A stretch of 64,000 nucleotides of DNA from Halomonas sp. YLGW01 (lineage in GTDB: Bacteria > Pseudomonadota > Gammaproteobacteria > Pseudomonadales > Halomonadaceae): contig NZ_CP062005.1 in assembly GCF_014840935.1 (NCBI RefSeq), positions 2,418,001-2,482,000 of the forward strand, in the 5' to 3' direction. How positions within the stretch are numbered: position 1 is the first letter of the stretch; each line of letters opens with the position of its first letter. The position numbers and the translations under genes were made by a program. A model generated the notes under the pieces. The model did no database searches, had not been told where the DNA came from, and was given only the letters and a program-made list of their open reading frames with translations. Positions 11,858-22,843 of the stretch are shown in pieces.

Positions 11858-13528
11858 ATGTCATCAATGGAATCCAAGATGCAAGATACAACCTTCTGGT
11901 GGCGCGGTGGCGTCATCTACCAGATCTACCCGCGCAGCTTTCTAGACAGCAACGGCGACGGCATCGGCGATCTGCCGGGCATCACCGACAAGCTCGACTA
12001 TGTGGCGTCGCTGGGCGTCGACGGCATCTGGCTGTCGCCCTTCTTTACTTCGCCGATGCTCGACTTCGGCTACGACATCAGCGACTACCGCGATGTCGAC
12101 CCGATGTTCGGCACCCTCGAGGACTTCAAGACGCTGCTCGAGCGCGCCCATGCACTGGGCCTCAAGGTGATGATCGACCAGGTGATCAGTCACACCTCCG
12201 ATCAGCATCCCTGGTTCCAGGAGAGCCGTCAGGATCGCACCAATGACAAGGCGGACTGGTTCGTGTGGGCCGACCCCAAGCCCGATGGCACGCCACCGAA
12301 CAACTGGCTGTCGATCTTCGGCGGCTCGGCCTGGACCTTCGATTCACGCCGCCAGCAGTACTACCTGCACAACTTCCTGGAAAGCCAGCCGGACGTGAAC
12401 TTCCACAACCCGCAGGCGCGTCAGGCCCAGCTCGACAACATGCGCTTCTGGCTCGAGCTCGGCGTCGACGGCTTTCGTCTCGACACGGTCAACTTCTACT
12501 TCCACGACCTCGAGCTGCGTGACAACCCGCCGGTACCGGCGGGCGAGGCCAAGACCCTGGGAGCGCCGGCCACCAACCCCTACACCTGGCAGCGCCACGT
12601 CTATGACCTGAGCCGCCCGGAGAATCTGGATTTCCTCAAGGACCTGCGCGCCCTGATGGACGAGTTCCCCGGCACCACCACGGTTGGCGAGATCGGCGAC
12701 GACAACCCGCTCGCGCGCATGGCCGAGTACACCGCCGGCGGCGACAAGCTGCACATGGCCTACGGCTTCGACCTGCTCAATGCCCCGCATTCGGCCGGCT
12801 ATATCCGCGAGGTGATCGAACGCTTCCAGCGCCTGGCCGGCGATGCCTGGCCCTGCTGGGCGCTGTCCAACCACGACGTGGTGCGCAGTGCGACCCGCTG
12901 GGGCGAAGGCGAAGATCCGGTCGCCTACCCCAAGGTGGCGCTTTCCATGGTGCTGTCGCTGCGCGGCAGCGTCTGTCTCTACCAGGGCGAGGAGCTCGGC
13001 CTGCCCGAGGCCGAGGTGCCCTTCGAGCGCATCCAGGACCCCTACGGCAAGGTGCTGTGGCCGGAGTTCAAGGGCCGAGACGGCTGCCGCACGCCGATGC
13101 CCTGGACCCAGGGCGAGCAGGGCGGCTTCTCCTCCGTCGAGCCCTGGCTACCGGTGGACGAGCGCCATCTCCCGCTGGCCGTCGCCAACCAGCAGGACGA
13201 CGCGGACTCGGTGCTGGGCGCCACCCGCGCCATGCTGGCCTTCCGCCGCCGCCACCCGGCACTGATCGACGGCGGCCTGAGCCTGGTCGAGGTCGGCGAG
13301 GACCTGCTCGGCTTCATCCGCGAGGCGGGCGGCGAGGGTGACACGGAGAGGGGCGGCGAGCGGCTGCTGTGCGTCTTCAACCTGACCGGCGAGCCTCGCG
13401 AAACGCCGCTGCCGGCCACGCTCGGCGAGGGTGCCCGGCTACTCGACGGCCCCGGCTTCCAGGCAAGCCTCGAGTCCTCGCAGCTGGTCCTGCCGGCCTA
13501 TCAGGCCGCCTTTATATCGCTCGATTAA
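11858..13528 (+). CDS. aglA: Alpha-glucosidase, GH13 family
   Basis: Hydrolyses alpha-glucosides in the cytoplasm after uptake; 556 residues, no signal peptide. GH13 regions are all present: DQVISHTSDQHPWF, GVDGFRLDTVNF (nucleophile Asp 209), TVGEIGDDN (acid/base Glu 278) and ALSNHDVVRS (transition-state Asp). Counted from the internal ATG at 11879 the catalytic pair falls at 202 and 271, the positions reported for the Halomonas sp. H11 alpha-glucosidase, and the sequence is recognisably that enzyme. The ATG at 11858 is preferred on ribosome-site quality (AAGGGA 8 bp ahead), but 11879 is a real alternative. A short Gly/Glu-rich insert near residue 490 is unusual. Confidence 0.93.
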   Translation: MSSMESKMQDTTFWWRGGVIYQIYPRSFLDSNGDGIGDLPGITDKLDYVASLGVDGIWLSPFFTSPMLDFGYDISDYRDVDPMFGTLEDFKTLLERAHALGLKVMIDQVISHTSDQHPWFQESRQDRTNDKADWFVWADPKPDGTPPNNWLSIFGGSAWTFDSRRQQYYLHNFLESQPDVNFHNPQARQAQLDNMRFWLELGVDGFRLDTVNFYFHDLELRDNPPVPAGEAKTLGAPATNPYTWQRHVYDLSRPENLDFLKDLRALMDEFPGTTTVGEIGDDNPLARMAEYTAGGDKLHMAYGFDLLNAPHSAGYIREVIERFQRLAGDAWPCWALSNHDVVRSATRWGEGEDPVAYPKVALSMVLSLRGSVCLYQGEELGLPEAEVPFERIQDPYGKVLWPEFKGRDGCRTPMPWTQGEQGGFSSVEPWLPVDERHLPLAVANQQDDADSVLGATRAMLAFRRRHPALIDGGLSLVEVGEDLLGFIREAGGEGDTERGGERLLCVFNLTGEPRETPLPATLGEGARLLDGPGFQASLESSQLVLPAYQAAFISLD

Positions 13529-13574
13529 CCCTTTCCAGATGCCGGCGCTCCAGGCGCCGGCAGGGAGTCGCAAG

Positions 13575-14681
<1,107 letters not shown>

Positions 14682-14719
14682 GGGTTCCCAGAAACCTCGA
14701 CAAATACCTCGACAGAAGC

Positions 14720-14755
14720 CCGCCCGTCGCTGGCCTCCAGGCCGGCGACGGGCGG
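14720..14755 (+). terminator. Stem-loop terminator of the agl operon
   Basis: CCGCCCGTCGC (14720-14730) pairs with GCGACGGGCGG (14745-14755), and inner GGCC/GGCC pairs extend the stem. It is followed by tcctgtt. It lies 38 bp after aglK and separates the structural genes from the regulator gene. Confidence 0.65.
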
Positions 14756-14807
14756 TCCTGTTAACCGCTGGCCTGCAACGGTATGATCACGCCGAGATAT
14801 CATCATC

Positions 14808-15872
14808 ATGGAATCGCCTGTGCCACCTGCCCCTCCCCGCATCACCCTCAAGGACCTGGCCCGGGAGCTCGGCGTGTCCACGGCCAGCGTCTCCAATGCC
14901 TTCAATCGCCCCGACCAGCTCTCGCCCAAGCTTCGCGAGCGCATCCTCGGCGAGGCGAGGCGACTCGGCTACTCGGGCCCCGATGCCAAGGCACGCAGCC
15001 TGCGCACCGGCCGCTCACGGATCATCGCCGTGGTGCTCGCCGAGACCCTGACCTACAGCCTCAATGATGCCGTGGCCAGCGAGCTGCTGGCCGGCATCGC
15101 CGAGGTGCTCGATGCCCATGGCCACACCCTGCTGTTGCTCTCCGGCCGCCAGCATGTCTCCCAGGTCCCCGGCGCCGCCAACATGGCCGACGGCTACATC
15201 ATCTACGGCCTCATGCCGAGCCCGACGATGCTTGAGGGGCTGCCCGCCCAGCGTCCGATGATCTCGGTCGACTTCGATATCGACGGGCGTCCCAAGGTGC
15301 ATGTCGACAACGCCCCGGCCTGCCATGCCATCGCGACTCATGCCCTGGCCAAGCCCCCCAGGCGCCCCGGCATCATCAACCTGCGCCTCACCGAAACCGC
15401 CTGCAACGGGCCTGTCACCGCCGAGCACACCCTGCTGGCCGCCGATCAGACCATCACCCGGTCCCGGCTGTCCGGCTTCCGCCGTGCCCTCGAGGAGCAC
15501 GGCTTCGACCCGGCGACGGTGCCGATGTGGAACATCGAGGAGAACACCTTCGAGGTCTGCGCCCCGGTGATCGAGGCGATCCTCGATGCGCCCGACGACG
15601 AACGACCCGACCTGCTGCTGTGCATGTCCGACCGCATCGCCCTGACCGTCGTGACGCTCGCCGAGCAACGCGGCCTGCGGGTGCCCGAGGACCTTCGCAT
15701 CACCGGTTTCGACGGCATCGCCGAGGGCCAGTACCGGGCGCCCCGCCTGACCACCGTGCGTCAGGATAGCGCCGAGAAGGGCCGCATTGCCGCGCGCATG
15801 ATCCTCGGTCTCAGCCCCCGCGAGGATCGCTTGCTCACCACCGAACTGATCGTGGGCGACACCTGTCCCTGA
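14808..15872 (+). CDS. aglR: LacI-family transcriptional regulator of the agl operon
   Basis: 354 residues. The N-terminal LacI HTH is ITLKDLARELGVSTASVSNA followed by the hinge helix region KARSLRTGRSRIIAVV (residues about 10-72). The rest is a periplasmic-binding-protein-like sugar-sensing domain, with the typical ending TVRQDSAEKGRIAARMILGL. The start is MESPVPPAPP; the ribosome site is poor, and a GTG at 14820 is an alternative. By position it should repress aglEFGAK through the CG-centred palindrome at 8631-8648 and release it on sugar binding. The inducer is not known. It has its own transcription unit after a stem-loop. Confidence 0.85.
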   Translation: MESPVPPAPPRITLKDLARELGVSTASVSNAFNRPDQLSPKLRERILGEARRLGYSGPDAKARSLRTGRSRIIAVVLAETLTYSLNDAVASELLAGIAEVLDAHGHTLLLLSGRQHVSQVPGAANMADGYIIYGLMPSPTMLEGLPAQRPMISVDFDIDGRPKVHVDNAPACHAIATHALAKPPRRPGIINLRLTETACNGPVTAEHTLLAADQTITRSRLSGFRRALEEHGFDPATVPMWNIEENTFEVCAPVIEAILDAPDDERPDLLLCMSDRIALTVVTLAEQRGLRVPEDLRITGFDGIAEGQYRAPRLTTVRQDSAEKGRIAARMILGLSPREDRLLTTELIVGDTCP

Positions 15873-16007
15873 GCCCCGGCAGTCGCTGAGCCTCGACGAT
15901 TCCGAGCACCGGCGGCCTGATCGCGACATTGCACGATCTTTCCCCGCTTGCGCCGCGGCGGCATGCCATCATGGCCGTTCGCCACGCCCCGCTCGATCGG
16001 AGATTAC

Positions 16008-17339
16008 ATGTCCCCCAACGCCTCATCGTCCCCGCGCCATGCCTGGCGGGCCCGCCTGGCCGCCCTTGCCGTCATCGCCGTGGCCCTGGCACTCGCCGGC
16101 TACTGGCTGAGCCACCGCCCCCAGGCTCCCAAGCGCATGCCGGCCGCGCGCCCGGTACCCAGCGTCGAGGTCATGACCGTCAGCCGCCAGTCCGAGGCGC
16201 CGATGCTGAGCGCCCATGGTCGGGTGCTGGCCGCCCGGGAGACGACCCTGTCGACCTCGATCGGCGGCCGCCTCGAGGCCTTCGCTCCCGAGGTCGAACC
16301 CGGACGCCGGGTCGCCAAGGGCCAGTGGCTCGCCCGGCTCGAGGCCACCGACTACGAGCTGGCGCTGCGCGAAGCCCAGGCCAGCCTCGCCAGCGCCGAG
16401 GCGGATCTCGCCACCGAGCAGGGCGAGCAGCTTCGCGCCGCCGCGGAGTACAGGAGCTTCGGTCGCGACCTGCCCCCGGCCCGCCGTTCCCTGGTGCTGC
16501 GCGAGCCTCAGCTCAAGGCGGCTAACGCCGCCGTGGAAACCGCTCGCGCCCAACGTGACCGGGCCCAGGCCGACCTGGACCGCACCACCGTGACCGCGCC
16601 CTTCGATGCCGTGGTGCAGGAGAAGCTGGTCGGCGAGGGCGCGGGGCTCGGCACCTACGCCGACATCCTCAGCCTGGTCGGCATCGACCGCTTCTGGGTG
16701 CGCCTCAACCTGCCCCAGGAGACGCTGAGCTGGATCGACACCCATGACGCCGACGGCCAAGGCAGCCGTGTCACCCTCGAGAGCCCTGCCTGGCCGGCCG
16801 ACCAGACGCGGGAAGGCGAGGTCTGGAGCGTGCTGCCAAGCCTCGAGAACGGCGGCCTGATGACGCAGGTGATGGTCGCGGTAGACGACCCCCTGGCGTT
16901 TGAGCGGCCAGACGCCCCGGCGCTGCGCCTGGGTGACCTGCTCGAGGCACGCCTCCATCCCGATCGGGCGCGACCGCTGATCCGCCTGCCGGTCTCGGCC
17001 CTGCGCGGCAACCGCCAGGTCTGGGTGCTCGACGAACAGGATCGCCTGCGCATCCGCGACGTCGAGCTGGCCTATCGCGGCGACACCTTCGCCCTCATCG
17101 AGGCGGGCCTTGCCGACGGGGCGCGGGTGGTGCTTGGCACCCTCGCCACCCCGGAGGCGGGCATGAGCCTTACGGCCCGGGTCACGGACTCGGGAGACGA
17201 GGCCGTCACCGCAGAGCGCTCGGCCGACAATGCCGTGGATGACAGCGTGGCGCGTCAGGGTAGCGAGGAAGGGCGCTCAAGCCCGGCTACCCCGCCCGAG
17301 GGCACGGGCACGCCCTCCCGCCAGGAGGACAAGGCATGA
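16008..17339 (+). CDS. RND efflux periplasmic adaptor (membrane fusion protein)
   Basis: 443 residues. An N-terminal membrane anchor/signal (RLAALAVIAVALALAGYWL, about 15-33) precedes the lipoyl half-motifs (GRLEAFAPEVEPGRRVAKGQ near 88), a coiled-coil hairpin (ALREAQASLASAEADLATEQ) and the second lipoyl part (TTVTAPFDAVVQEKLVGEGA near 200). A Glu/Ser-rich tail of about 50 residues after residue 390 is longer than usual. It links the RND pump to an outer-membrane channel; no tolC-like gene is present here. The ATG at 16008 has GGAGA 5 bp ahead. The stop overlaps the pump start by 4 bp. Confidence 0.87.
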   Translation: MSPNASSSPRHAWRARLAALAVIAVALALAGYWLSHRPQAPKRMPAARPVPSVEVMTVSRQSEAPMLSAHGRVLAARETTLSTSIGGRLEAFAPEVEPGRRVAKGQWLARLEATDYELALREAQASLASAEADLATEQGEQLRAAAEYRSFGRDLPPARRSLVLREPQLKAANAAVETARAQRDRAQADLDRTTVTAPFDAVVQEKLVGEGAGLGTYADILSLVGIDRFWVRLNLPQETLSWIDTHDADGQGSRVTLESPAWPADQTREGEVWSVLPSLENGGLMTQVMVAVDDPLAFERPDAPALRLGDLLEARLHPDRARPLIRLPVSALRGNRQVWVLDEQDRLRIRDVELAYRGDTFALIEAGLADGARVVLGTLATPEAGMSLTARVTDSGDEAVTAERSADNAVDDSVARQGSEEGRSSPATPPEGTGTPSRQEDKA

Positions 17340-20300
17340 GTCAGGCGCCCGACTCCCGCTCCCTGCGTGGCCCCATCGCCTGGATGCGCGACCACGGCGT
17401 GGCCGCCAACCTGCTGATGCTGTGCCTGATCCTTGGCGGCCTGTGGACCTCGACCCTGATCAACAAGGAGGTCTTCCCGAGCTTCGAGCTGGAGACGGTC
17501 AACGTCTCGGTCAGCTACCCGGGCGCGACGCCCGAAGAGGTCGAACAGAGCCTGCTGCTGGCCATGGAATCGGCGGTGCAGGAGGTCGACGGCATCGACG
17601 AGATCACCGCCACCGCCCGGGAGGGCAGTGGCTCGCTGTCCATCGAGCTCCAGGACGGCATCGAGACGATGCGCGCCTACCAGGACATCCAGCAGGCCAT
17701 CGATGGCCTGACGACCCTGCCCGACGACGCCGAGACGCCGAGCTACTCGTTGAGCGGCCGCTCCCGGGCGGTCGTCGAGCTGATGCTGCACGGCGATAGC
17801 GACGACCTGACCCTGCGCAACACAAGCGAGCGGCTGCGCAGCGCCCTGCTGGCGAGCGAGCGCATCACCAAGGTCGAGCTCTCCGGCATCCGGGACCGGC
17901 AGGTGCAGGTGACCCTGGACCCGACGGCCCTGCGCCGCTTTGGCCTCAGCCATGACGCCCTGGCGTCCCGGATCGGCAACGAGGCCCTGAACCTCGCCGG
18001 CGGCAGCCTCGACACTCGGGACGGCGGGTACATGGTGCGCTACGCGGCGCGCCGCGAGGGCGCCGCCCACTTCGCGCAACTGCCGGTCATGGCGACCCAA
18101 GATGGCGGCGTGATCCGCCTCGGTGACATCGCCCGGGTCCGGGACGGCTTCGCGGACAGCGACAGCGAGGTGCTCTACAACGGCCAGCCCGCCATCGGCC
18201 TGGACATCTATCAGGTCGGCACCCAGCCGCCCACCGAGCTCTCGGCCGCGACTCGCGAGCTGCTGCCGGCGCTGCGCTCAAGCCTGCCCGAGGGGTTGAC
18301 CCTGAGCGTCGCCGACGACGACTCGGAGATCTACCAGGACCGCCTGGAGCTGCTGCTCAAGAACGCCTGGCTGGGGCTCGGCCTGGTGCTGGTGCTGCTC
18401 GGGCTCTTCCTCGAGGCGCGGCTGGCATTCTGGGTGACCCTCGGCATTCCCACCGCCTTCCTGGGCGCGCTGCTGTTCCTGCCGCTGGTGGATGTCTCGA
18501 TCAACATGATCTCGATGTTCGCCTTCATCATCGCCCTGGGCATCGTGGTCGACGATGCCATCATCGTCGGCGAGAACATCCATGCCCACCGGGAGCGAGG
18601 CGCCAGTGCCCGGGAGGCGGCGATTCTCGGCGCCCGGGAGATCGCCGTGCCGCTGGCCTTCGCGATCCTCTCCAACATCGTCGCCTTCCTGCCGCTGCTG
18701 TTCCTGCCCGGCTTCCTAGGCCTGGTGTTCGGCATCATCCCGCTGGTGGTGATCAGCATCTTCATCCTGAGCTGGGTCGAGGCGGTGTTCATCCTGCCCG
18801 CCCACCTGAGCCACGAAGGCCGCGCGCCGAACCGCCTGCTGGCCCCGCTGGACCGGCTGCGCCACCGGGTGCAGGGTGGCCTGGATCGCTTCACCCAGGG
18901 CCCCTTCCGGGGCCTGCTCGAGCGTAGCCTCGACTACCGTGGCCTGACGGTGGCGCTTTCCCTGGCGCTGTTGATCCTGGCGCTCGGCTGGCTGGCCAGC
19001 GGTCGGCTCGGCTTCACCCTGATGCCGCGGGTGGAATCCAACCGCGCCGGGGTCACCGCCAACCTGCCGGCCGGCAGCCCGATCGCCGACGATCGCGCGC
19101 TGCGCAGCCAGCTGCTGGCCGCCCTCGAACGGGTGGAGGCCCGCGAGGATGGCCCGACATTGATCGCCAGCAGCGCCACCCTGGAGGCCGACAGCCTCAG
19201 CGTGGTGGCCTTCCTCGATACCGAGGTCAAGGACAACTGGTCCACCGGCGAGCTCAGTCGCGCCTGGCGCGAGGAGGTCGGCCCCCTAGCCGGCGCCGCG
19301 ACCCTGCTGTTCGAGTCCGACGTCGGCGGCCCCGGTCGCGGGGCCGGCCTCACGGTGCGCCTGTCGGCCACCGACAGCGCCTCGCTGGAAAGCGCCGCCG
19401 AGCGTCTCGCCGAACGCCTCGCCGATTACCAGCCGCTCTCCGACATCGACAACGGCCTCGATAGTGGCAAGCAGGAGCTGCGCCTGTCGCTGTCCGCCAC
19501 CGGCCGCGCCCTGGGGCTTGATGGCAGCGATCTGGCCGCCCAGCTGCGCGGTCCCCTGCAGGGCGCCACCGCCCTCAGGCAGCAGCAGGGACGCAGCGAG
19601 GTCGAGGTCCGCGTGCTGCTGCCCGAGAGCGACCGCTCGAGCCTCGCCCAACTGGAGAACCTCAGCGTGCTGACCCCGGATGGCGTCACGGTGCCGCTCT
19701 CCCGGGTCGCCGAGATCACCACCGACACCGCCGCCTCGACCATCACCCGCATCGACGGACACCGGGTCATCGACGTCACCGCCAATGCCACGCCGCCGAC
19801 CGCGGTCAGCCAGGTGGTCACCAGCCTGGAGGCCGAGGTCTTCCCGGACCTGCGCGCCGAATGGCCCGGTCTGTCGATCGGCTACGGCGGCCGCCAACAG
19901 GAGACCAGCGACAACCTGCAGAGTCTTCAAACCTCGCTGCTGTTCACCCTGGTCGCCCTCTACCTGCTACTAGCGATTCCCTTCCGCAGCTACCTGCAAC
20001 CGCTTTTGGTGATGGCGGCGATTCCCTTCGGCCTGATCGGCGCGGTCATCGGCCATCAGCTGATGGGCTATGGCCTATCGGTGATCAGCCTGCTCGGCAT
20101 GCTGGCGCTGTCGGGGATCGTCATCAACGACGCCCTGGTGCTGGTCGACTATGCCAACCGCTGCCGGCGTGCCGGCGCCAGTGCCCGGGAGGCGGTGAGC
20201 GCGGCAGCACAGCGTCGCCTGCGGCCGATCCTGCTGACCACCTTGACCACCTTCTTCGGCCTGGCCCCGATGATCTTCGAGACCTCGCGCCAGGCCCGCT

Positions 20301-20476
20301 TCATGATCCCGATGGCGGTCTCGATCGGCTTCGGGATCCTGTTCGCCACCCTGATCCTGCTGCTGCTGGTGCCCTCGCTCTATCTGCTGATCGAGGATGC
20401 CCGCCGGGCTCTGGGCCTGCCCGGACGAGAATCAGGCACGCAGCCCCCGGACAGCCAACGCCTGGAGGCACCATGA
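17336..20476 (+). CDS. RND multidrug efflux permease (AcrB/MdtB class)
   Basis: 1046 residues, the standard length of a proton-driven RND pump. The first membrane helix follows RDHGVAANLLMLCLI, and a large periplasmic loop starts with VSVSYPGATPEEVEQS. The TM4 proton-relay pair is in FIIALGIVVDDAIIVGEN near residue 403. The second half repeats the layout (LGMLALSGIVINDALVLVDYAN near 925). It is coupled by ATGA overlaps to the adaptor upstream and to baeS downstream, so pump and sensor are made together. The substrate class cannot be read from sequence. Confidence 0.92.
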   Translation: MSQAPDSRSLRGPIAWMRDHGVAANLLMLCLILGGLWTSTLINKEVFPSFELETVNVSVSYPGATPEEVEQSLLLAMESAVQEVDGIDEITATAREGSGSLSIELQDGIETMRAYQDIQQAIDGLTTLPDDAETPSYSLSGRSRAVVELMLHGDSDDLTLRNTSERLRSALLASERITKVELSGIRDRQVQVTLDPTALRRFGLSHDALASRIGNEALNLAGGSLDTRDGGYMVRYAARREGAAHFAQLPVMATQDGGVIRLGDIARVRDGFADSDSEVLYNGQPAIGLDIYQVGTQPPTELSAATRELLPALRSSLPEGLTLSVADDDSEIYQDRLELLLKNAWLGLGLVLVLLGLFLEARLAFWVTLGIPTAFLGALLFLPLVDVSINMISMFAFIIALGIVVDDAIIVGENIHAHRERGASAREAAILGAREIAVPLAFAILSNIVAFLPLLFLPGFLGLVFGIIPLVVISIFILSWVEAVFILPAHLSHEGRAPNRLLAPLDRLRHRVQGGLDRFTQGPFRGLLERSLDYRGLTVALSLALLILALGWLASGRLGFTLMPRVESNRAGVTANLPAGSPIADDRALRSQLLAALERVEAREDGPTLIASSATLEADSLSVVAFLDTEVKDNWSTGELSRAWREEVGPLAGAATLLFESDVGGPGRGAGLTVRLSATDSASLESAAERLAERLADYQPLSDIDNGLDSGKQELRLSLSATGRALGLDGSDLAAQLRGPLQGATALRQQQGRSEVEVRVLLPESDRSSLAQLENLSVLTPDGVTVPLSRVAEITTDTAASTITRIDGHRVIDVTANATPPTAVSQVVTSLEAEVFPDLRAEWPGLSIGYGGRQQETSDNLQSLQTSLLFTLVALYLLLAIPFRSYLQPLLVMAAIPFGLIGAVIGHQLMGYGLSVISLLGMLALSGIVINDALVLVDYANRCRRAGASAREAVSAAAQRRLRPILLTTLTTFFGLAPMIFETSRQARFMIPMAVSIGFGILFATLILLLLVPSLYLLIEDARRALGLPGRESGTQPPDSQRLEAP

Positions 20477-21912
20477 GCGACGAAACCCTGCCGACAAAAC
20501 GCCGCCGCCTGGCCCGCCCGGCCCTCTCGGTGCTGGGCCTCAAGCTGTTTGCGATCATCCTGATCGTCAACGTGGCGATTTCCGGCCTGGTCTTCGTCAG
20601 CGTCTCGCGCAGCATCAATGACGGCTTCATCGACTACCTGAAGACCACCCAGGCCGAACTGGTGCACAACCTGGCCGACGCCCTAGGCAACGAATGGGGG
20701 CGACAAGGCAACTGGCAGAAGCTGCGCACCGACCCGCGGGCCTGGCGCGCGCTGGTACGTCGCCAGCTGTGGCCGGAGGGCCATCCGCCCCCGGTCGGCA
20801 TCCAGCGCGACCTGGCCAAGACCCGTGACTTCGTGTTGCATGACGCGGATGGCTTGCCGGTGATCGGCCTGCCACCGCGCCACGATCGCCAACCGGCCCG
20901 TCTGGAGTGGATCCCGATCCGCCATGAGGGCCGCCAGGTCGGCACCCTGGGCTATGTGCCCCCGGACCAGCTGCTGGCACAGATGGACAGGCTCTTCCTC
21001 GATCAGCAGCAGCGCAACCTGGCCATCATCGTCGCCTCGCTGGTACTGGCCTCGCTGCTGCTGGCCGGCGGCCTGTCCTGGTGGCTCGGGCGGCGCACCC
21101 GCGGCATGGCCCTGGCGACGCGGCGCCTCACCGAGGGCGACTATGGCGCCCGCCTCACCGAGCGGGGCCGTGACGAACTCTCGCGCCTGTCCCAGGACTT
21201 CAACGTGCTGGCCGAGACGCTGGAGGCCAACCGCGAGTCTCGCCAGCGCTGGGTGTCGGATATCGCCCACGAGCTGCGCACGCCGCTGGCCGTACTGCGC
21301 GGCGAGATCGAGGCCATGCAGGATGGCATCCGTCCCCTCGATCAGGACAACCTGACCTCTCTGTCCCAGGAGGTCGGTCAGTTGGAACGCCTGGTCGGCG
21401 ACCTGCGCTTATTAGCTCAGAGCGATGCCGGCGCCCTGGAAGTGTCGCTGGCCCCGCTGGACCTGGCCGACAGCCTCAAGGGCCGTCTCGAGGATGCCCA
21501 GGGCTGGATCGCCGAGCACGGCATCACGCTTGAAAGCGACATCCAGGGTCCCCTGATGATCCGCGGCGATGCCCAGCGACTTCGCCAGCTGTGGAACAAC
21601 CTGATCGACAACACCCTGGCCTACACCTCGGCGCCAGGACAGCTTCGCATCAGGCTTGGGCAAAAAGACCGGATGGCCCGCCTCACCTGGGAGGACAGCG
21701 CGCCCGGCGTGCCCGAGTCGGAGCTGCACCGCCTCACCCAGCGGCTGTATCGGGTCGAAGGCTCGCGCAGCCGCAGGAGCGGCGGCTCGGGCCTCGGGCT
21801 CTCCATCGCCGCGGCGCTGATCAGCGCCCATGGCGGCGAGCTCACCGCCTCGCCTTCCCCGCTTGGCGGGTTATGCTGGACCCTCGACTTTCCCCTGATG
21901 CCTAATTCTTGA
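20473..21912 (+). CDS. baeS: Envelope-stress sensor histidine kinase BaeS
   Basis: 479 residues in the inner membrane. TM1 covers about 20-42 and a periplasmic sensor about 43-175. TM2 (LAIIVASLVLASLLLAGGLSW) leads to a HAMP domain (LATRRLTEGDYGARL). The HisKA H-box DIAHELRTPLAVLRGEIEAM near residue 273 is the BaeS form. The ATPase domain carries the N-box LWNNLIDNTLAYT and G-box SGGSGLGLSIAAALI. It senses envelope damage or toxic compounds and phosphorylates BaeR. The start overlaps the RND gene by 4 bp, as expected for an mdt-bae type operon. Confidence 0.9.
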   Translation: MSDETLPTKRRRLARPALSVLGLKLFAIILIVNVAISGLVFVSVSRSINDGFIDYLKTTQAELVHNLADALGNEWGRQGNWQKLRTDPRAWRALVRRQLWPEGHPPPVGIQRDLAKTRDFVLHDADGLPVIGLPPRHDRQPARLEWIPIRHEGRQVGTLGYVPPDQLLAQMDRLFLDQQQRNLAIIVASLVLASLLLAGGLSWWLGRRTRGMALATRRLTEGDYGARLTERGRDELSRLSQDFNVLAETLEANRESRQRWVSDIAHELRTPLAVLRGEIEAMQDGIRPLDQDNLTSLSQEVGQLERLVGDLRLLAQSDAGALEVSLAPLDLADSLKGRLEDAQGWIAEHGITLESDIQGPLMIRGDAQRLRQLWNNLIDNTLAYTSAPGQLRIRLGQKDRMARLTWEDSAPGVPESELHRLTQRLYRVEGSRSRRSGGSGLGLSIAAALISAHGGELTASPSPLGGLCWTLDFPLMPNS

Positions 21913-21946
21913 TACCTGATTCTTGATATCTACTTCTTGCTACCTA
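21905..21946. repeat. Three 14-bp tandem repeats at the baeS stop
   Basis: ATTCTTGATACCTG, ATTCTTGATATCTA and CTTCTTGCTACCTA follow each other without a gap. The baeS stop codon lies in the first unit. They sit in the 74-bp baeS-baeR gap and are AT-rich against the GC-rich surroundings. Confidence 0.7.
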
Positions 21947-21986
21947 GGCCCCCTAGATACCCCATGGAACCCGCGGAGACATCGGC

Positions 21987-22700
21987 ATGACTGAGGCTTC
22001 CCCCGATCGCATCCTGATCGTTGAGGACGAACCCAAGATCGCCCGGCTGATCGGTGACTATCTCGCCGGCAGCGGCTATACGCCCCATCACCTGGATCAC
22101 GGCGACGAGGTGATGCCCTGGCTCAACAAGCAACAGCCCGACCTGGTGCTGCTCGACCTGATGCTGCCCGGTACCGACGGCCTGGTGCTGTGTCGCCAGA
22201 TCCGCGATTGCTGGCCGCGGCTGCCGGTGATCATGCTCACCGCCCGGGTCGAGGAGGTCGACCGCCTGCTGGGCCTCGAGCTCGGCGCCGACGACTACAT
22301 CTGCAAGCCCTTCAGCCCCCGAGAGGTCGTGGCCCGCATCAAGGCGGTGCTGCGACGCAGCCAGGCCCTGCCACAGGACCGGCCCGGAGCCCCCGGAACC
22401 CCCGGCGAGCTGGTGCTCAACGAGGACGGCTGGCAGGCGCTGGCCGACGGCCAGGACCTGGCGCTGACCGCCGTCGAGTTCCAGCTACTCAAGGTGATGA
22501 TGGAGGCGCCCGGGCGCATCTTTTCCCGCGACCAGCTGATGGATCACATGTACCGCGACCACCGCATCGTCTCCGAGCGCACCGTGGATTCCCACATCAA
22601 GAAGCTCAGGAAGAAGATCGCCGGCGTCTGGCCCGAGCGGGAGGTGATTCGCTCGATCTACGGCGTCGGCTACAAGTTCGAGCCGGAGCCGATGGGCTGA
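21987..22700 (+). CDS. baeR: Response regulator BaeR (OmpR family)
   Basis: 237 residues. The receiver domain (about 8-125) has the acidic pair in VEDEPKIARLIGDYLAGSGY, the phospho-acceptor Asp in LVLLDLMLPGTDGL near 57, Thr in VIMLTARVEEVDRLLGLELG and Lys in DDYICKPFSPREV. The C-terminal winged helix (about 140-235) ends VRSIYGVGYKFEP-like (here IRSIYGVGYKFEPEP). Partner of BaeS. Targets probably include the upstream efflux genes and the Spy-like gene 143 bp downstream, as in enterobacteria (inference). Confidence 0.92.
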   Translation: MTEASPDRILIVEDEPKIARLIGDYLAGSGYTPHHLDHGDEVMPWLNKQQPDLVLLDLMLPGTDGLVLCRQIRDCWPRLPVIMLTARVEEVDRLLGLELGADDYICKPFSPREVVARIKAVLRRSQALPQDRPGAPGTPGELVLNEDGWQALADGQDLALTAVEFQLLKVMMEAPGRIFSRDQLMDHMYRDHRIVSERTVDSHIKKLRKKIAGVWPEREVIRSIYGVGYKFEPEPMG

Positions 22701-22843
22701 GGCAAGAGCGGATAAGGTGTACGCCAAGTGCTGCTTTTCGCCTTGATCGCTGCACATTGAGACCACAATCACTAACGATACTGTCATTACCCCGAGCCGA
22801 TAGCGGTTCGCGGAATGCCAAGAATTCGGACAGGAGTGCTTCC